64,000 bases of DNA, from NCBI GenBank assembly GCA_002238565.1, contig MPMP01000018.1:1-64000 (forward strand), written 5' to 3'. Below the pieces are notes generated by a model. The model did not search any database. It was not told the DNA's origin and worked only from the letters and a program-made list of their open reading frames with translations. A program made the translations under genes and the position numbers. Below are positions 8,190-16,907 of the stretch, one piece after another; within the stretch, counting starts at the first letter, position 1; each line of letters starts with the position of its first letter. The stretch comes from Albidovulum sp. bin36 (lineage in GTDB: Bacteria; Pseudomonadota; Alphaproteobacteria; Rhodobacterales; Rhodobacteraceae).

Positions 8190-9572
8190 TCACTGACGGA
8201 ATCGCCTCAATTCGAGAAGGTCGGGCGCCGACTCCAGACTTTCGCAGAATTCGAGGAAGCGGTCGCCGAGACCGCCGGGCCAGCCGCCCCGCGTCGCATT
8301 CGCGTGAAACTTGTCGACGATCTCCCGGAATTCCAGGGGCTCGCGCATGCCGCCGCGCATGTGCGGCTGCCGAAGTTCGATTATCTCGCCGGATTTCAAC
8401 TCGACTCTCAAATGGCCGGAATAGTTGCTCGGATATTCGTTCTCGGGATCGATCCTGTAGGAAATTTTCGAGGCGAATTCGATGTAGCGCCGGTTGCGCG
8501 CCTTTTCGTCGCTGAACTGGGCGAGCCCCGCGTCGCCTTCGAAATACCCGAGCGCCATGCAGAACGGCATCGAGAACTTGGCGGCGTAGCCCGATGGCGG
8601 CCTATGCTTGCCAGCCAGAGGCTCCCACAGCCGGTGAACGAGGCCTTCGCCCGTATCGCAAACAATGCTTGCAACGGCATCCGGGTCGGGGACTTGCCGG
8701 GCGAGCCTGCGAGCGCAGTCGATATACGGGTGAATCATGGTACCGCAAGCGTACGGCTTAAACACGATTTTCGTCATGTACCAGTCGGTCCCGAGGGATT
8801 CGGCAAGGTGGCGATAATCGGGTCGCGCCGTAGGCGCGAACGTCTTGAAGAAATTATGCTGGCCGTCGAAAACGGTACGCGGCGCAAAAAAACCGGACGC
8901 TGCAATTCTCGCCGCCTTCAAGCCCGACTGCGCCGCCCATCCGGGATGAAGCCGCTTGGTCCAGGCCCCGTCCGTAAGATATTCGATGATTCCGGATGCG
9001 AAACTCGCCGCGATGCCAAAAGCGGCGGCCAGACGATCCCGGTCCAGCCCCAGCGCGACGCCGACTCCCGCGGCCGCTCCAAGGGCTCCGATCACGCCAA
9101 CGGGATGAAATCCCGCGCGATGCATGTGACCGGCCGCGACATGGTTCAATCTGCAGACCGACTCGAGTCCGGCTACGATTCCCAGAATAGCCCTTTCGCC
9201 CGAAAGCCGCGAATGCTCCGCTTCCGCGAGCACCGCGGGGACCACCATCGCGCCGACGCGAATCGGCGCGCCTTCCAAAGTATCGTCGAAATCCTCGCCA
9301 TGTATGGCCACGCCGTTGATCAGCGCCGCGTCGGCCGCGTTTCTTGCGCTCGCATGCCCGATAGCGGTGCAGGGACCTGGATCGCCGAAGGCGGAAAGAA
9401 TTTGCCGCATATAGTCCTGATTGCGCGCGGCGATGCAAAGCCCCGCCGCGTCGACGAGGTTTTTCTTGGCGATGTGAACGGCTTTGTCGCTTAGCGCGTC
9501 GAATCCCAGCTGCGACAAAAAGCGCGCATACGTTTCGGATACCGTCTCGGGGAGCGCGGATGGTTCTTTCAT
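8190..9572 (-). CDS. MmgE/PrpD family protein (paralogue 2)
   Basis: Encodes 460 residues. The signature AIHGEDFDDTLEGAPIRVGA lies near residues 92-111, and FKPYACGTMIHPYIDCARRL near residues 274-293 is almost the same as in the neighbouring paralogue. The C-terminal segment R-IDPENEYPSNYSGHLRVEL also parallels that neighbour. It is the first gene of a three-gene minus-strand set with paralogue 1 and the rhodanese. The gene at 9671 is divergent, with about 100 bases between for shared control. Two retained tandem copies suggest different substrates or a hetero-oligomer. The reaction is unknown. Confidence 0.87.
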   Translation of the reverse strand: MKEPSALPETVSETYARFLSQLGFDALSDKAVHIAKKNLVDAAGLCIAARNQDYMRQILSAFGDPGPCTAIGHASARNAADAALINGVAIHGEDFDDTLEGAPIRVGAMVVPAVLAEAEHSRLSGERAILGIVAGLESVCRLNHVAAGHMHRAGFHPVGVIGALGAAAGVGVALGLDRDRLAAAFGIAASFASGIIEYLTDGAWTKRLHPGWAAQSGLKAARIAASGFFAPRTVFDGQHNFFKTFAPTARPDYRHLAESLGTDWYMTKIVFKPYACGTMIHPYIDCARRLARQVPDPDAVASIVCDTGEGLVHRLWEPLAGKHRPPSGYAAKFSMPFCMALGYFEGDAGLAQFSDEKARNRRYIEFASKISYRIDPENEYPSNYSGHLRVELKSGEIIELRQPHMRGGMREPLEFREIVDKFHANATRGGWPGGLGDRFLEFCESLESAPDLLELRRFRQ

Positions 9573-9670
9573 TTTCCTGCCAAATCCTTGATTCTATATT
9601 CATACGCGCTTGTTATTGTTTCGACAATCGACATCCCGACATCCCCGGGCATCGGCAAATGGAGGCGAAA

Positions 9671-10432
9671 TTGAACTCTTCGGACGAAACGAAAACCCTC
9701 GGCGGCAAAGTCGCGTTCATCACCGGGGCTTCGCGGCGCATCGGACGCGCAACCGCGCTGGGATTGGCAGGTCTCGGCGCCGAAATCGTCGTTACGGCGC
9801 GAATTGCGCGCGGCGAATTGGAGGGCGTAGCGGAGGAAGTTCGCGGGCTGGGTTCAAGGGCGACGGCGGCGCTCGGCGACGTAACTCGCGAATCCGACGT
9901 CAGCCGGATGGTCGCGGAGGCGATGGATGCGCATGGCCGCATCGACATTCTGATCAACAACGCGGCGATTCGGCGAGCATGCCCCTTGACCGAGATGTCC
10001 CTGGAGGAATGGCGGGAAATCAACGCGGTCGTGCTGGACGGAGCCTTTCTCATGTGCCGATCGATCATTCCCATCATGATCGAACAGGGCGGCGGCACGA
10101 TCGTCAATGTCGGCGGCGTAAGCGGCCATATCGGCGCGAAGGAACGCGCCCACGTCGCGACCGCAAAAGCCGGACTGGCCGGTCTAACCAAGGCGATCGC
10201 AGTGGAGTTCGCGGACAAGGGCATTACGGCGAATTGCGTTGCTCCGGGAAAAATCGGCGGAAAGCGCTCGTCGACTTCGGGAGCGTCGCCGGAAATGAGC
10301 GTGCCGATTCTACTGGGCAGGCACGGCGAAATCGACGAGGCGTCCGGAATGATCGTCTCCATGTGCTTGCCCCACGCCCGCTTTATGACCGGGCAAACAG
10401 TGCACGTATCCGGCGGCCTCTACATGCCTTAG
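9671..10432 (+). CDS. SDR-family protein lacking the catalytic tyrosine
   Basis: Encodes about 253 residues with a Rossmann fold of the short-chain dehydrogenase type: TGASRRIG for cofactor binding near residue 19, ILINNAAI near residue 95 and a C-terminal FMTGQTVHVSGGLYMP. The catalytic stretch reads AHVATAKAGL where classical members have YxxxK, so Val replaces Tyr while Lys is kept; the expected serine is present upstream in GGVSG. The start chosen is a TTG at 9671 with GGAGG five bases before it. An in-frame ATG at 9659 has no ribosome-binding site. Divergent from the MmgE/PrpD pair, it probably belongs to the same pathway, either as a non-dehydrogenase or as an unusual reductase. Confidence 0.82.
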   Translation: MNSSDETKTLGGKVAFITGASRRIGRATALGLAGLGAEIVVTARIARGELEGVAEEVRGLGSRATAALGDVTRESDVSRMVAEAMDAHGRIDILINNAAIRRACPLTEMSLEEWREINAVVLDGAFLMCRSIIPIMIEQGGGTIVNVGGVSGHIGAKERAHVATAKAGLAGLTKAIAVEFADKGITANCVAPGKIGGKRSSTSGASPEMSVPILLGRHGEIDEASGMIVSMCLPHARFMTGQTVHVSGGLYMP

Positions 10433-10818
10433 ACCTTGCCGCCGATGCCGACAAAAGATTCATGAATTGGAGCGATTGAAGCCATTCGGCCGACGACTCC
10501 AACGAGCGGAATTCGCATTCAAGCCCTCGGCGGCCTCTTGAAGGCGGCAATCCGCGATGTTCGGGCCGTAGCGCGCTGGAACGGCCAGCGCGCGCTCCGC
10601 TCGCGCCGAACACGACTCCGATCCTCGCCTCTGCGACGGTTGCAGGCCGCCGGCGCGTCCTACTCCGCCCATGACCATTGCCTGGACCGGCTGTCGCATA
10701 TGCGAGGCCCCGAGGCGGCGGCCGTTGTCAACGAGAGCATGAATTAGCGGCCGTTTTTCCGTCCGGCGTCGATTAGACTCGCGCATTCGCGCGACGGCGA
10801 CGGCTCCTAGAGACATCC
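10433..10818. other. Intergenic between convergent genes, no gene recognised
   Basis: 386 bases between the SDR gene (plus) and the third MmgE/PrpD gene (minus). One 69-codon open frame at 10538-10747 has no family resemblance. Nothing else is visible. Confidence 0.4.
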
Positions 10819-12180
10819 TCAGCCGGGCTGCCAAAGCTTCCTTAGCTCACCCGCGTCGGAAAGCGATTCGATCTCCCGAACCGCCGTGACTAGTCTCGCG
10901 GCTTTGGCGCGTCCCAATCGCGCCGAAATCAGATCCAGCGCCTTCGATTCGACCTGGTCTTCGCTCATCGGATTGTCCGGCGTTCCGAGCACCGCTCTCG
11001 TTCGCTTGGCAAGCTTCCGTCCGCCCAACGTCTCTATCTCGACTATTGCTTGGCGCGCCGGCCTAGCTTCAGTCAGGGCTCTGCTGGGAACGAGTTCGAT
11101 TAGTCGGCGGATTGCGAGAACTTTGTCATCATTCATGCGCGCATGGTCGCGAATCGATGAATTCGAGAGTCCGCCGTCGGCAAGGGCGAGAGCCACCAGA
11201 TGCTGTACGCAAACCTCCGGCATTTCGCTGCCGTCCACGATCTCGATCCTGTCGTCCGGCATGATCACCCGAACGCGCAACAGGTCCGGCGCGCATAAAC
11301 GCTCCGTTTCGAGCAAAGACACCGTCGAGTCCAGAACGGCCTGAATAGGCGATCCGACTCCCCACTTCTTGATGGATGCCGACATGATCTCGAACCTTGT
11401 CCCCAGCCCCTCGCTCAGCGCCTCTGGACGCGCGTTCTCCGCGAATGCGGCCAGATAGGAGTGCCGGCCGGTAAGCGACTCGGAAACGCCGCTCGCTCCG
11501 CCGCCCACGAACAGCGCCGCGAATACGCCGTTGCGGGCGCCCATGCCGCCGAAGTCGAACGCCTTCTCCACATGGTCGGAGTCCCTTTCCCAGTACGGTA
11601 GTCCGGAAGCCTGCTGGGTCGCGTACGAAAGCAGACTTTCGCATTGCGCTTCGTCGAGGCCCGCCAGTGCGCCCGCGGAAGCCGAGGCGCCGAAATTCGC
11701 GCCGAGGCAATGCGTGGAGTGGGTGCCGCTCCGGGGGTCCGTAAAGCCCAGCGCCATCGTGAACCTGGCGCCGACGTCGTAGCCCGCGGCGATCGCCCGC
11801 AGAAACCGCTCGCCGCTCGCGGAACGAAGCTGCGCAACCGAAAGAGCCGCGGGAACGACGGCGCATCCCGGGTGAAACCTGCCGCCCAGATGCGAGTCGT
11901 CGGTCTCGTCGCCATGCGCGGACATCGCGCCGGCGAATGCCGCGGTGACGGCATCCGTCGCGACATTTGTGCCGGGAATGCCCGCCTGCGGCGCGCCCCC
12001 GTTGTCTACGGCGAACGCGATCGCCTGCCGCCCCGCCCTTAGCTTCGTCCCGTCGATCATCGCCGCCAGCGTGTCGAGCAGATGAAGGCGCGACTTCAAC
12101 GCGACTTCAGGAGGAAGCGATGTCGCGCCGGCGCGCGCGATATACTCCGCTACCAGCTTGGTTGGGCTTTTTTCGCTCAT
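10819..12180 (-). CDS. MmgE/PrpD family protein (third copy)
   Basis: Encodes 453 residues from the ATG at 12180, chosen because GGAGG lies about seven bases upstream; an upstream in-frame start at 12246 adds only non-family sequence. The signature is AMSAHGDETDDSHLGGRFHP. This has the HGDE-DD pattern of the family but differs clearly from the HGEDFD form of the two copies at 6800 and 8190, so it belongs to another subgroup. It is divergent from the tctC operon, with 170 bases between the start codons, which suggests shared regulation. Substrate unknown. Confidence 0.86.
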   Translation of the reverse strand: MSEKSPTKLVAEYIARAGATSLPPEVALKSRLHLLDTLAAMIDGTKLRAGRQAIAFAVDNGGAPQAGIPGTNVATDAVTAAFAGAMSAHGDETDDSHLGGRFHPGCAVVPAALSVAQLRSASGERFLRAIAAGYDVGARFTMALGFTDPRSGTHSTHCLGANFGASASAGALAGLDEAQCESLLSYATQQASGLPYWERDSDHVEKAFDFGGMGARNGVFAALFVGGGASGVSESLTGRHSYLAAFAENARPEALSEGLGTRFEIMSASIKKWGVGSPIQAVLDSTVSLLETERLCAPDLLRVRVIMPDDRIEIVDGSEMPEVCVQHLVALALADGGLSNSSIRDHARMNDDKVLAIRRLIELVPSRALTEARPARQAIVEIETLGGRKLAKRTRAVLGTPDNPMSEDQVESKALDLISARLGRAKAARLVTAVREIESLSDAGELRKLWQPG

Positions 12181-12350
12181 TGCATGACCTCCGCGACCCG
12201 GCCGCTTGCTAACGGCCGGAGGTTCGCCGGCGATCCCGGCCGCCAATGCAGGTTGAATTCTCCGCTTCGTTATGCGATGCGGGATTTATTCTCAATCTAT
12301 AGTCAAGAGTCGAACGGCAATCGGCTCGAATAAACCGGAGGAGTATCGTC

Positions 12351-13322
12351 ATGAACAATTGCCTAAAGAGCTTTTTAGGAGCCGCATTGGTGGCGAGCGC
12401 GGCCGCGACGGCGCCGGTCGCCGTCCAGGCGCAGTCCTACCCCCACGATTCGGTTACTCTCGTAACCCACTCGAGGTCGGGCGGAGGCACCGACGTTTTC
12501 CTGCGTGAAATGGTCAAGTATCTAGGCGGCTACATCGGCGCCAACCTGATCGTCGAGAACGTGCGTGGAGGCTCCGGCGCCAAGGCGATGGCGAAGCTGG
12601 CGAATTCGCCGGCCGACGGATCGATCTTCTACGGAACCACGCCGACCTTCATCAATACTTCGCTTCTCGCCAAGCCGGAATACACGTACCAGGACTTGAT
12701 GGGCGTCGTGAACGTGTTTCTGGATCCCCAGATCGTCTACGTGCGCGCCGACAGCCCCTACGCGGATCTGAATGCGGTGGTCGAAGACGCCCTGGCCGAT
12801 CCCGGCTCGGTGATCTTCGGCGTGACCACTCCCGGCTCGCTCGACAGGCAAGTCATGGAGAAGTTCAAAGCCCTCACCGGCGTCACCTCCCCGGTCGTTA
12901 CGCACGACGGCGGCGGCGAATTGCTAATCAGCGTTCTCAACGGAACGGTTTCGCTCGGAATCGGCGAAATCCAAGAGCTGGCGGCTCAGCTGGAAGCCGG
13001 CGAAGTGCGCCTGCTGACGACATACACGCTTGAGCGGCTAGACGATTTTTCCGACGTTCCGACTGCTAGAGAGCAGGGAATCGATCTCGTCATCAACAAG
13101 TTTCGGGGAATTGCCGGACCGGCCGGACTTCCGGACGACATCGTGAGCGCATGGGAGAATGCAATCCAGGCCGTGCTCGAAGATTCGGAGTTCAAGTCGT
13201 GGTACGAAGCGCAGAGCCTGGTGCCATTCTACATGGGCAGCGCCGACTACGACGAGTTTCTTGGAGACTTCGCGATGCAGCAGCAGGAGTTTTTCAAAGA
13301 GTTCGGCATCGTCGACGACTGA
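12351..13322 (+). CDS. tctC: Tripartite tricarboxylate transporter substrate-binding protein (Bug/TctC family)
   Basis: Periplasmic receptor of a TTT transporter, 323 residues. The ATG at 12351 has a strong GGAGGAG site. Residues 1-28 are a signal peptide ending in VQAQS. The mature N-terminus shows the Bug-family pattern SYPHDSVTLVTHSRSGGGTD, then a V-ENVRGGSGAKAM segment for ligand clamping, and FRGIAGPAGLPDDI near residues 250-263. Family ligands include citrate, tricarballylate, other carboxylates and nicotinate. The genes downstream (tctBA, PrpD-like, tcuAB) favour a tricarboxylate. First gene of the operon. Confidence 0.88.
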   Translation: MNNCLKSFLGAALVASAAATAPVAVQAQSYPHDSVTLVTHSRSGGGTDVFLREMVKYLGGYIGANLIVENVRGGSGAKAMAKLANSPADGSIFYGTTPTFINTSLLAKPEYTYQDLMGVVNVFLDPQIVYVRADSPYADLNAVVEDALADPGSVIFGVTTPGSLDRQVMEKFKALTGVTSPVVTHDGGGELLISVLNGTVSLGIGEIQELAAQLEAGEVRLLTTYTLERLDDFSDVPTAREQGIDLVINKFRGIAGPAGLPDDIVSAWENAIQAVLEDSEFKSWYEAQSLVPFYMGSADYDEFLGDFAMQQQEFFKEFGIVDD

Positions 13323-13349
13323 CGTGAATCCCGCTCGCGAGCCGTGCGC

Positions 13350-13859
13350 ATGCTGAGACTCCTGGACAAGGATTTCTGGGTCGGGCTGAGCATGCTGCTC
13401 GCGGCGTCGATTTACTGGATCGAAGCCGACAAAATCCGGATCAGCCCGCTTGACGGCCCGGTCAACGCGGCGGGGCTGCCCAAGTCTCTTGCGTACGCCC
13501 TCGGCGGGCTGGCCCTAATTCTGGTTTTTCGCAGCGCGGCAAGCGCCGCGCTGCAGTACCGCTCCGGCGTTCAGGCACTGGCGCCCGACGTTCCGGCGGG
13601 CGAGCGAATGAAGCCGCATTTGCGCGCGGCGGGCATGCTCGCGATAGGAATCGGGTATCTCTTAACCGTGTCGTGGCTTGGATACATCGCGACAATCATT
13701 GCGCTCCTGCTGGCGGTTTCCGTCTACAACGGCGCCCGTCTCAATCTTCGCGCGATCGCATTCGCGGTTTGCGGAGGCGTGTTTTTCCACATTTTTTTCG
13801 TGGAGTTTCTCGGCATTCCGCTGCCGGCAGGCGCAATTCTAGAGCCCTTGCTTGGCTAG
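13350..13859 (+). CDS. tctB: Tripartite tricarboxylate transporter small membrane subunit
   Basis: About 169 residues, the usual TctB size, with four predicted hydrophobic segments: near residues 10-24, 45-65, 90-112 and 120-150. The gene sits between tctC and tctA, 12 bases before tctA. The ATG at 13350 is used here; a GTG at 13344 is equally possible because neither has a clear ribosome-binding site. TctB proteins are poorly conserved, so the call rests on length, membrane pattern and position. Confidence 0.85.
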   Translation: MLRLLDKDFWVGLSMLLAASIYWIEADKIRISPLDGPVNAAGLPKSLAYALGGLALILVFRSAASAALQYRSGVQALAPDVPAGERMKPHLRAAGMLAIGIGYLLTVSWLGYIATIIALLLAVSVYNGARLNLRAIAFAVCGGVFFHIFFVEFLGIPLPAGAILEPLLG

Positions 13860-13871
13860 GGCGGCGAATTA

Positions 13872-15374
13872 ATGGAAGCTTTCGGCTATGCCTGGTCCGC
13901 CTTGACGACGACGCCCGCCGCGTTCGCCGCGGTTGGCGGGGTCGTTTGGGGGATACTCGGCGGCGCGCTGCCCGGAATTTCGCCGTCCATCACAATGGCC
14001 CTGCTGCTTCCGTTCACCTATACGATGGATCCGATACCGGCCATCGTCCTGCTCGCGTCGACCTACGTGGGGGCCGAGTACGGCGGCTCGATTCCGGCGA
14101 TCCTGATCCGCACGCCCGGAACAAACGCGGCGGCGGCGACCGCGATCGACGGCTATGAAATGCAGAAGCAGGGCCGCGGCGGGGAAGCTCTGGGGATTTC
14201 GCTGGTCTCGGGCGTCTTCGGCGGGCTGATCGGGCTGTTTTGCCTGATCGTCCTAACGGAACCGCTAGCCAGCGTCGCGCTATACTTCACGCCGCCCGCG
14301 TACTTTTCACTGGGCGTTCTGGGCCTTAGCGTCATCGCCTCGCTCTCCGCGGGATCGCTTATCAAGGGCCTAATGGCGGGAATCGTCGGGCTCATGATTG
14401 CCACCGTCGGAATCGATCCGGTTTCGGGCGTAAGCCGATTTACCTATGGAGCCCCGGAGCTGCTCGGCGGCATACCGTTCATTCTCATCATGGTCGGCGT
14501 TTTCGCCGTGTCCGAACTGCTGGTCCAGGCGGGCCGGCCGGAAGCGAAGACCTCGCAAAAACGGCAGATGACGATACGCCTACCGAGCTGGGCCATGCTC
14601 AAGCGCCTTCGCAAGCCTCAACTGATCGGCTCGGGGATCGGCCTTTTCGAAGGCTGCATGCCGGGAGCTGGCGGTTCTATCGCCGCCTTCATGGCATACA
14701 ACGAAGCTCGCCGCTGGTCCAAGCACCCGGAGGAGTTCGGCAAGGGATCTCCGGAAGCGATCGCGGCGCCGGAAAGCGCGAACAACACGGTAGCGGGAAC
14801 TGCGCTGGTTCCCATGCTTTCCTTCGGCATCCCCGGCTCCAACTCGACCGCTATCCTGCTGGGCGGCCTTTTGATTCACGGGCTCCAGCCTGGACCGCTC
14901 CTATTCCAGAGGCACCCGGATGTCATCTACGGGCTCTATTCGGGCCTGCTAGTAGCCAATCTCTCTCTTTTCGTACTCGGCATCCTGATCATCACGCCCG
15001 CCGTCTGGCTCGTAAACCGCCCGAGGCCGTACCTGATGGCGGGAATCTTCGCCCTGATCTTTTCCGGAATCTATTCGATCGACAACACGCTTTTCGACCT
15101 CTATCTCGTGTTGCTGGCGGGCCTGGGCGGCTACATTATGCGGCTGCTCGGCTTCCCGTTTCTGCCTCTCGTTCTGGGACTGGTGCTCGGATACCTTATC
15201 GAGGCGAACTACCGGCGGTCGCTGCTTCTAACCGGCGGCGAGCACCGGGTCTTCATCGAGGATCCGATTTCCCTCGGCCTTCTCCTGACCGCCTTTCTGT
15301 TCGTCGTAGGATCCGGGCTGCGCGATTTAAGGGATGCGCGAAGGAAAATGCGGGAGCCGGGCGGGAAATCGTGA
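13872..15374 (+). CDS. tctA: Tripartite tricarboxylate transporter large permease
   Basis: Encodes 500 residues with about 12 membrane segments, forming the main channel of the cation-coupled TTT system. The two TctA signature repeats are visible: GALPGISPSITMALLLPFTY near residues 31-50, followed by YGGSIPAILIRTPGT near residues 76-90, and in the second half CMPGAGGSIAAFMAYNEARR near residue 262, then LSFGIPGSNSTAILLGGLL near residues 316-334. The GTG start of the next gene overlaps its TGA stop by four bases, implying translational coupling with the PrpD-like enzyme. Confidence 0.92.
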   Translation: MEAFGYAWSALTTTPAAFAAVGGVVWGILGGALPGISPSITMALLLPFTYTMDPIPAIVLLASTYVGAEYGGSIPAILIRTPGTNAAAATAIDGYEMQKQGRGGEALGISLVSGVFGGLIGLFCLIVLTEPLASVALYFTPPAYFSLGVLGLSVIASLSAGSLIKGLMAGIVGLMIATVGIDPVSGVSRFTYGAPELLGGIPFILIMVGVFAVSELLVQAGRPEAKTSQKRQMTIRLPSWAMLKRLRKPQLIGSGIGLFEGCMPGAGGSIAAFMAYNEARRWSKHPEEFGKGSPEAIAAPESANNTVAGTALVPMLSFGIPGSNSTAILLGGLLIHGLQPGPLLFQRHPDVIYGLYSGLLVANLSLFVLGILIITPAVWLVNRPRPYLMAGIFALIFSGIYSIDNTLFDLYLVLLAGLGGYIMRLLGFPFLPLVLGLVLGYLIEANYRRSLLLTGGEHRVFIEDPISLGLLLTAFLFVVGSGLRDLRDARRKMREPGGKS

Positions 15375-16873
15375 TCCTGCATAGAATTCGGCCTCAGAAG
15401 CCAGGAGAGCGGCTCGCCCGCGAAGACCAGCTCGCTTGGAAGATCGCCTGCATGGCCGCCGACCGCGTCGAAACCGACCCTGCGGCCGGCGAGATGGCCG
15501 CCTTGCGAATCATCGACGACTGGGCGGTCTCGATCGCCGCGCTCGACCGCCCTTCCGTATCCGCCGCCAGAGGCGCTGCGCTCGCGTCCGGGCGCGCGAA
15601 CGGGGCTAGCCTAATCGGCCTTGGCGGAAATAGGCGCGTGGATGCGTATTGGGCCGGCTACGCCAATGCGACGGCCATCCGCGAACTCGACTACAACGAC
15701 AGCTTCTTCGCCGCCGATTCGAGCCATCCCGGGGACGTGATCGGACCCTTGGCCGCGGTCGCGGAAGCGCGCGGCGCGACCGGAACAGCGCTGATAAAAG
15801 GGATTGCGACAGCCTACGAAACGCAAATCGGCCTAGTAAAGGGCATAGCGCTCAATCGGCATAGAATAGACCATGTCGCTCATTTGGGACCCGCCGTCGC
15901 CGCCGGGCTGGGAGCGATGCTGGATCTGGAGCCCGCCGTCCTCTATCATGCGATCAACCTCGCAGCGCAGCTTTCGGTTTCGACTCGCCAAACCCGCAAG
16001 GGAACCATTTCATCGTACAAGGCCAACGCGCCCGGGCATATAGGCCAGATCGCGATGCTAGCGGTCGACCGCGCGATGCGCGGAGAAACGAGCCCGTCTC
16101 CCGTTTACGAGGGAGACTACGGACTTATGGCAATTCTGCTGGGCGGTTCCGACAGCGAGTGCGCGATTCCGCTTCCTTCGCCGGGAGAGCCTCCGGTCGC
16201 GATTCTGGAATCCTATCCCAAGGAGTACTCCGCCGGCTATCACGGCCAGGCCCTGATCGACCTGGCGCTCAGAATGCGGAACAGAATTTCCGAACACGGG
16301 CGCATAAGCGATATCGCGATATATACCAAGGAGCTTACGCACATCGTAATGGGAACCGGAGCCGGGGATCCCGAGAAATGGGATCCTTCGGCCACCCGGG
16401 AGACGCTCGACCACTCCGCGATGTATATCTTCGCGGTCGCGCTGCAGGACGGGACGTGGGATCACGAATCGAGCTACGCGCCGGAACGGGCCGCCCGGCC
16501 GGATACGGTCGAGCTTTGGAGAAAGACTCGGACGGTCGCCGACCCTTTCTGGACCCGCGAATTCCTGGATCCCGAACCTCTCGACAAGGCGCACGGAGCG
16601 AGAATAGTCGTAACCTACGACGACGGTTCGATGATCGAAGGCGAATTGAGAGTTGCAAACGCGCATCCCCGCGGGGCGAATCCCTGGGGCGCCGAGGACT
16701 ATTGCCGAAAATTCCTCAAACTGGCGGAGGGAAGAGTGGCGCCGGCGGAGGCGTCGCGCTTCCTCGAAGCAGCCCTGGCGCTTCCGGGAGCGGCTGGGTC
16801 CAAGCCGGTAGATCTCTCCATCGAGGCGCGAACCGCTAATCCGGGCGGAACCGGCGAAGGGCTGTTCGCCTAG
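15371..16873 (+). CDS. PrpD-like MmgE/PrpD protein (2-methylcitrate dehydratase-type)
   Basis: Encodes 500 residues, slightly longer than typical PrpD. The GTG start at 15371 overlaps the tctA stop. It carries the true PrpD pattern: ELDYNDSFFAADSSHPGD near residues 107-124, then a long helix with a YETQIGL segment. It therefore differs from the three HGED/HGDE-type copies elsewhere in the island. PrpD dehydrates 2-methylcitrate to cis-2-methylaconitate. There is no prpB or prpC in the window, so the usual methylcitrate cycle is not encoded here. Being tied to the transporter and tcuAB, it more likely acts on the imported tricarboxylate or its product, which is inference. Confidence 0.85.
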   Translation: MILHRIRPQKPGERLAREDQLAWKIACMAADRVETDPAAGEMAALRIIDDWAVSIAALDRPSVSAARGAALASGRANGASLIGLGGNRRVDAYWAGYANATAIRELDYNDSFFAADSSHPGDVIGPLAAVAEARGATGTALIKGIATAYETQIGLVKGIALNRHRIDHVAHLGPAVAAGLGAMLDLEPAVLYHAINLAAQLSVSTRQTRKGTISSYKANAPGHIGQIAMLAVDRAMRGETSPSPVYEGDYGLMAILLGGSDSECAIPLPSPGEPPVAILESYPKEYSAGYHGQALIDLALRMRNRISEHGRISDIAIYTKELTHIVMGTGAGDPEKWDPSATRETLDHSAMYIFAVALQDGTWDHESSYAPERAARPDTVELWRKTRTVADPFWTREFLDPEPLDKAHGARIVVTYDDGSMIEGELRVANAHPRGANPWGAEDYCRKFLKLAEGRVAPAEASRFLEAALALPGAAGSKPVDLSIEARTANPGGTGEGLFA

Positions 16874-16907
16874 GGCCAGGCCGCTCGTTCCATGGCTGGA
16901 TACCTGA

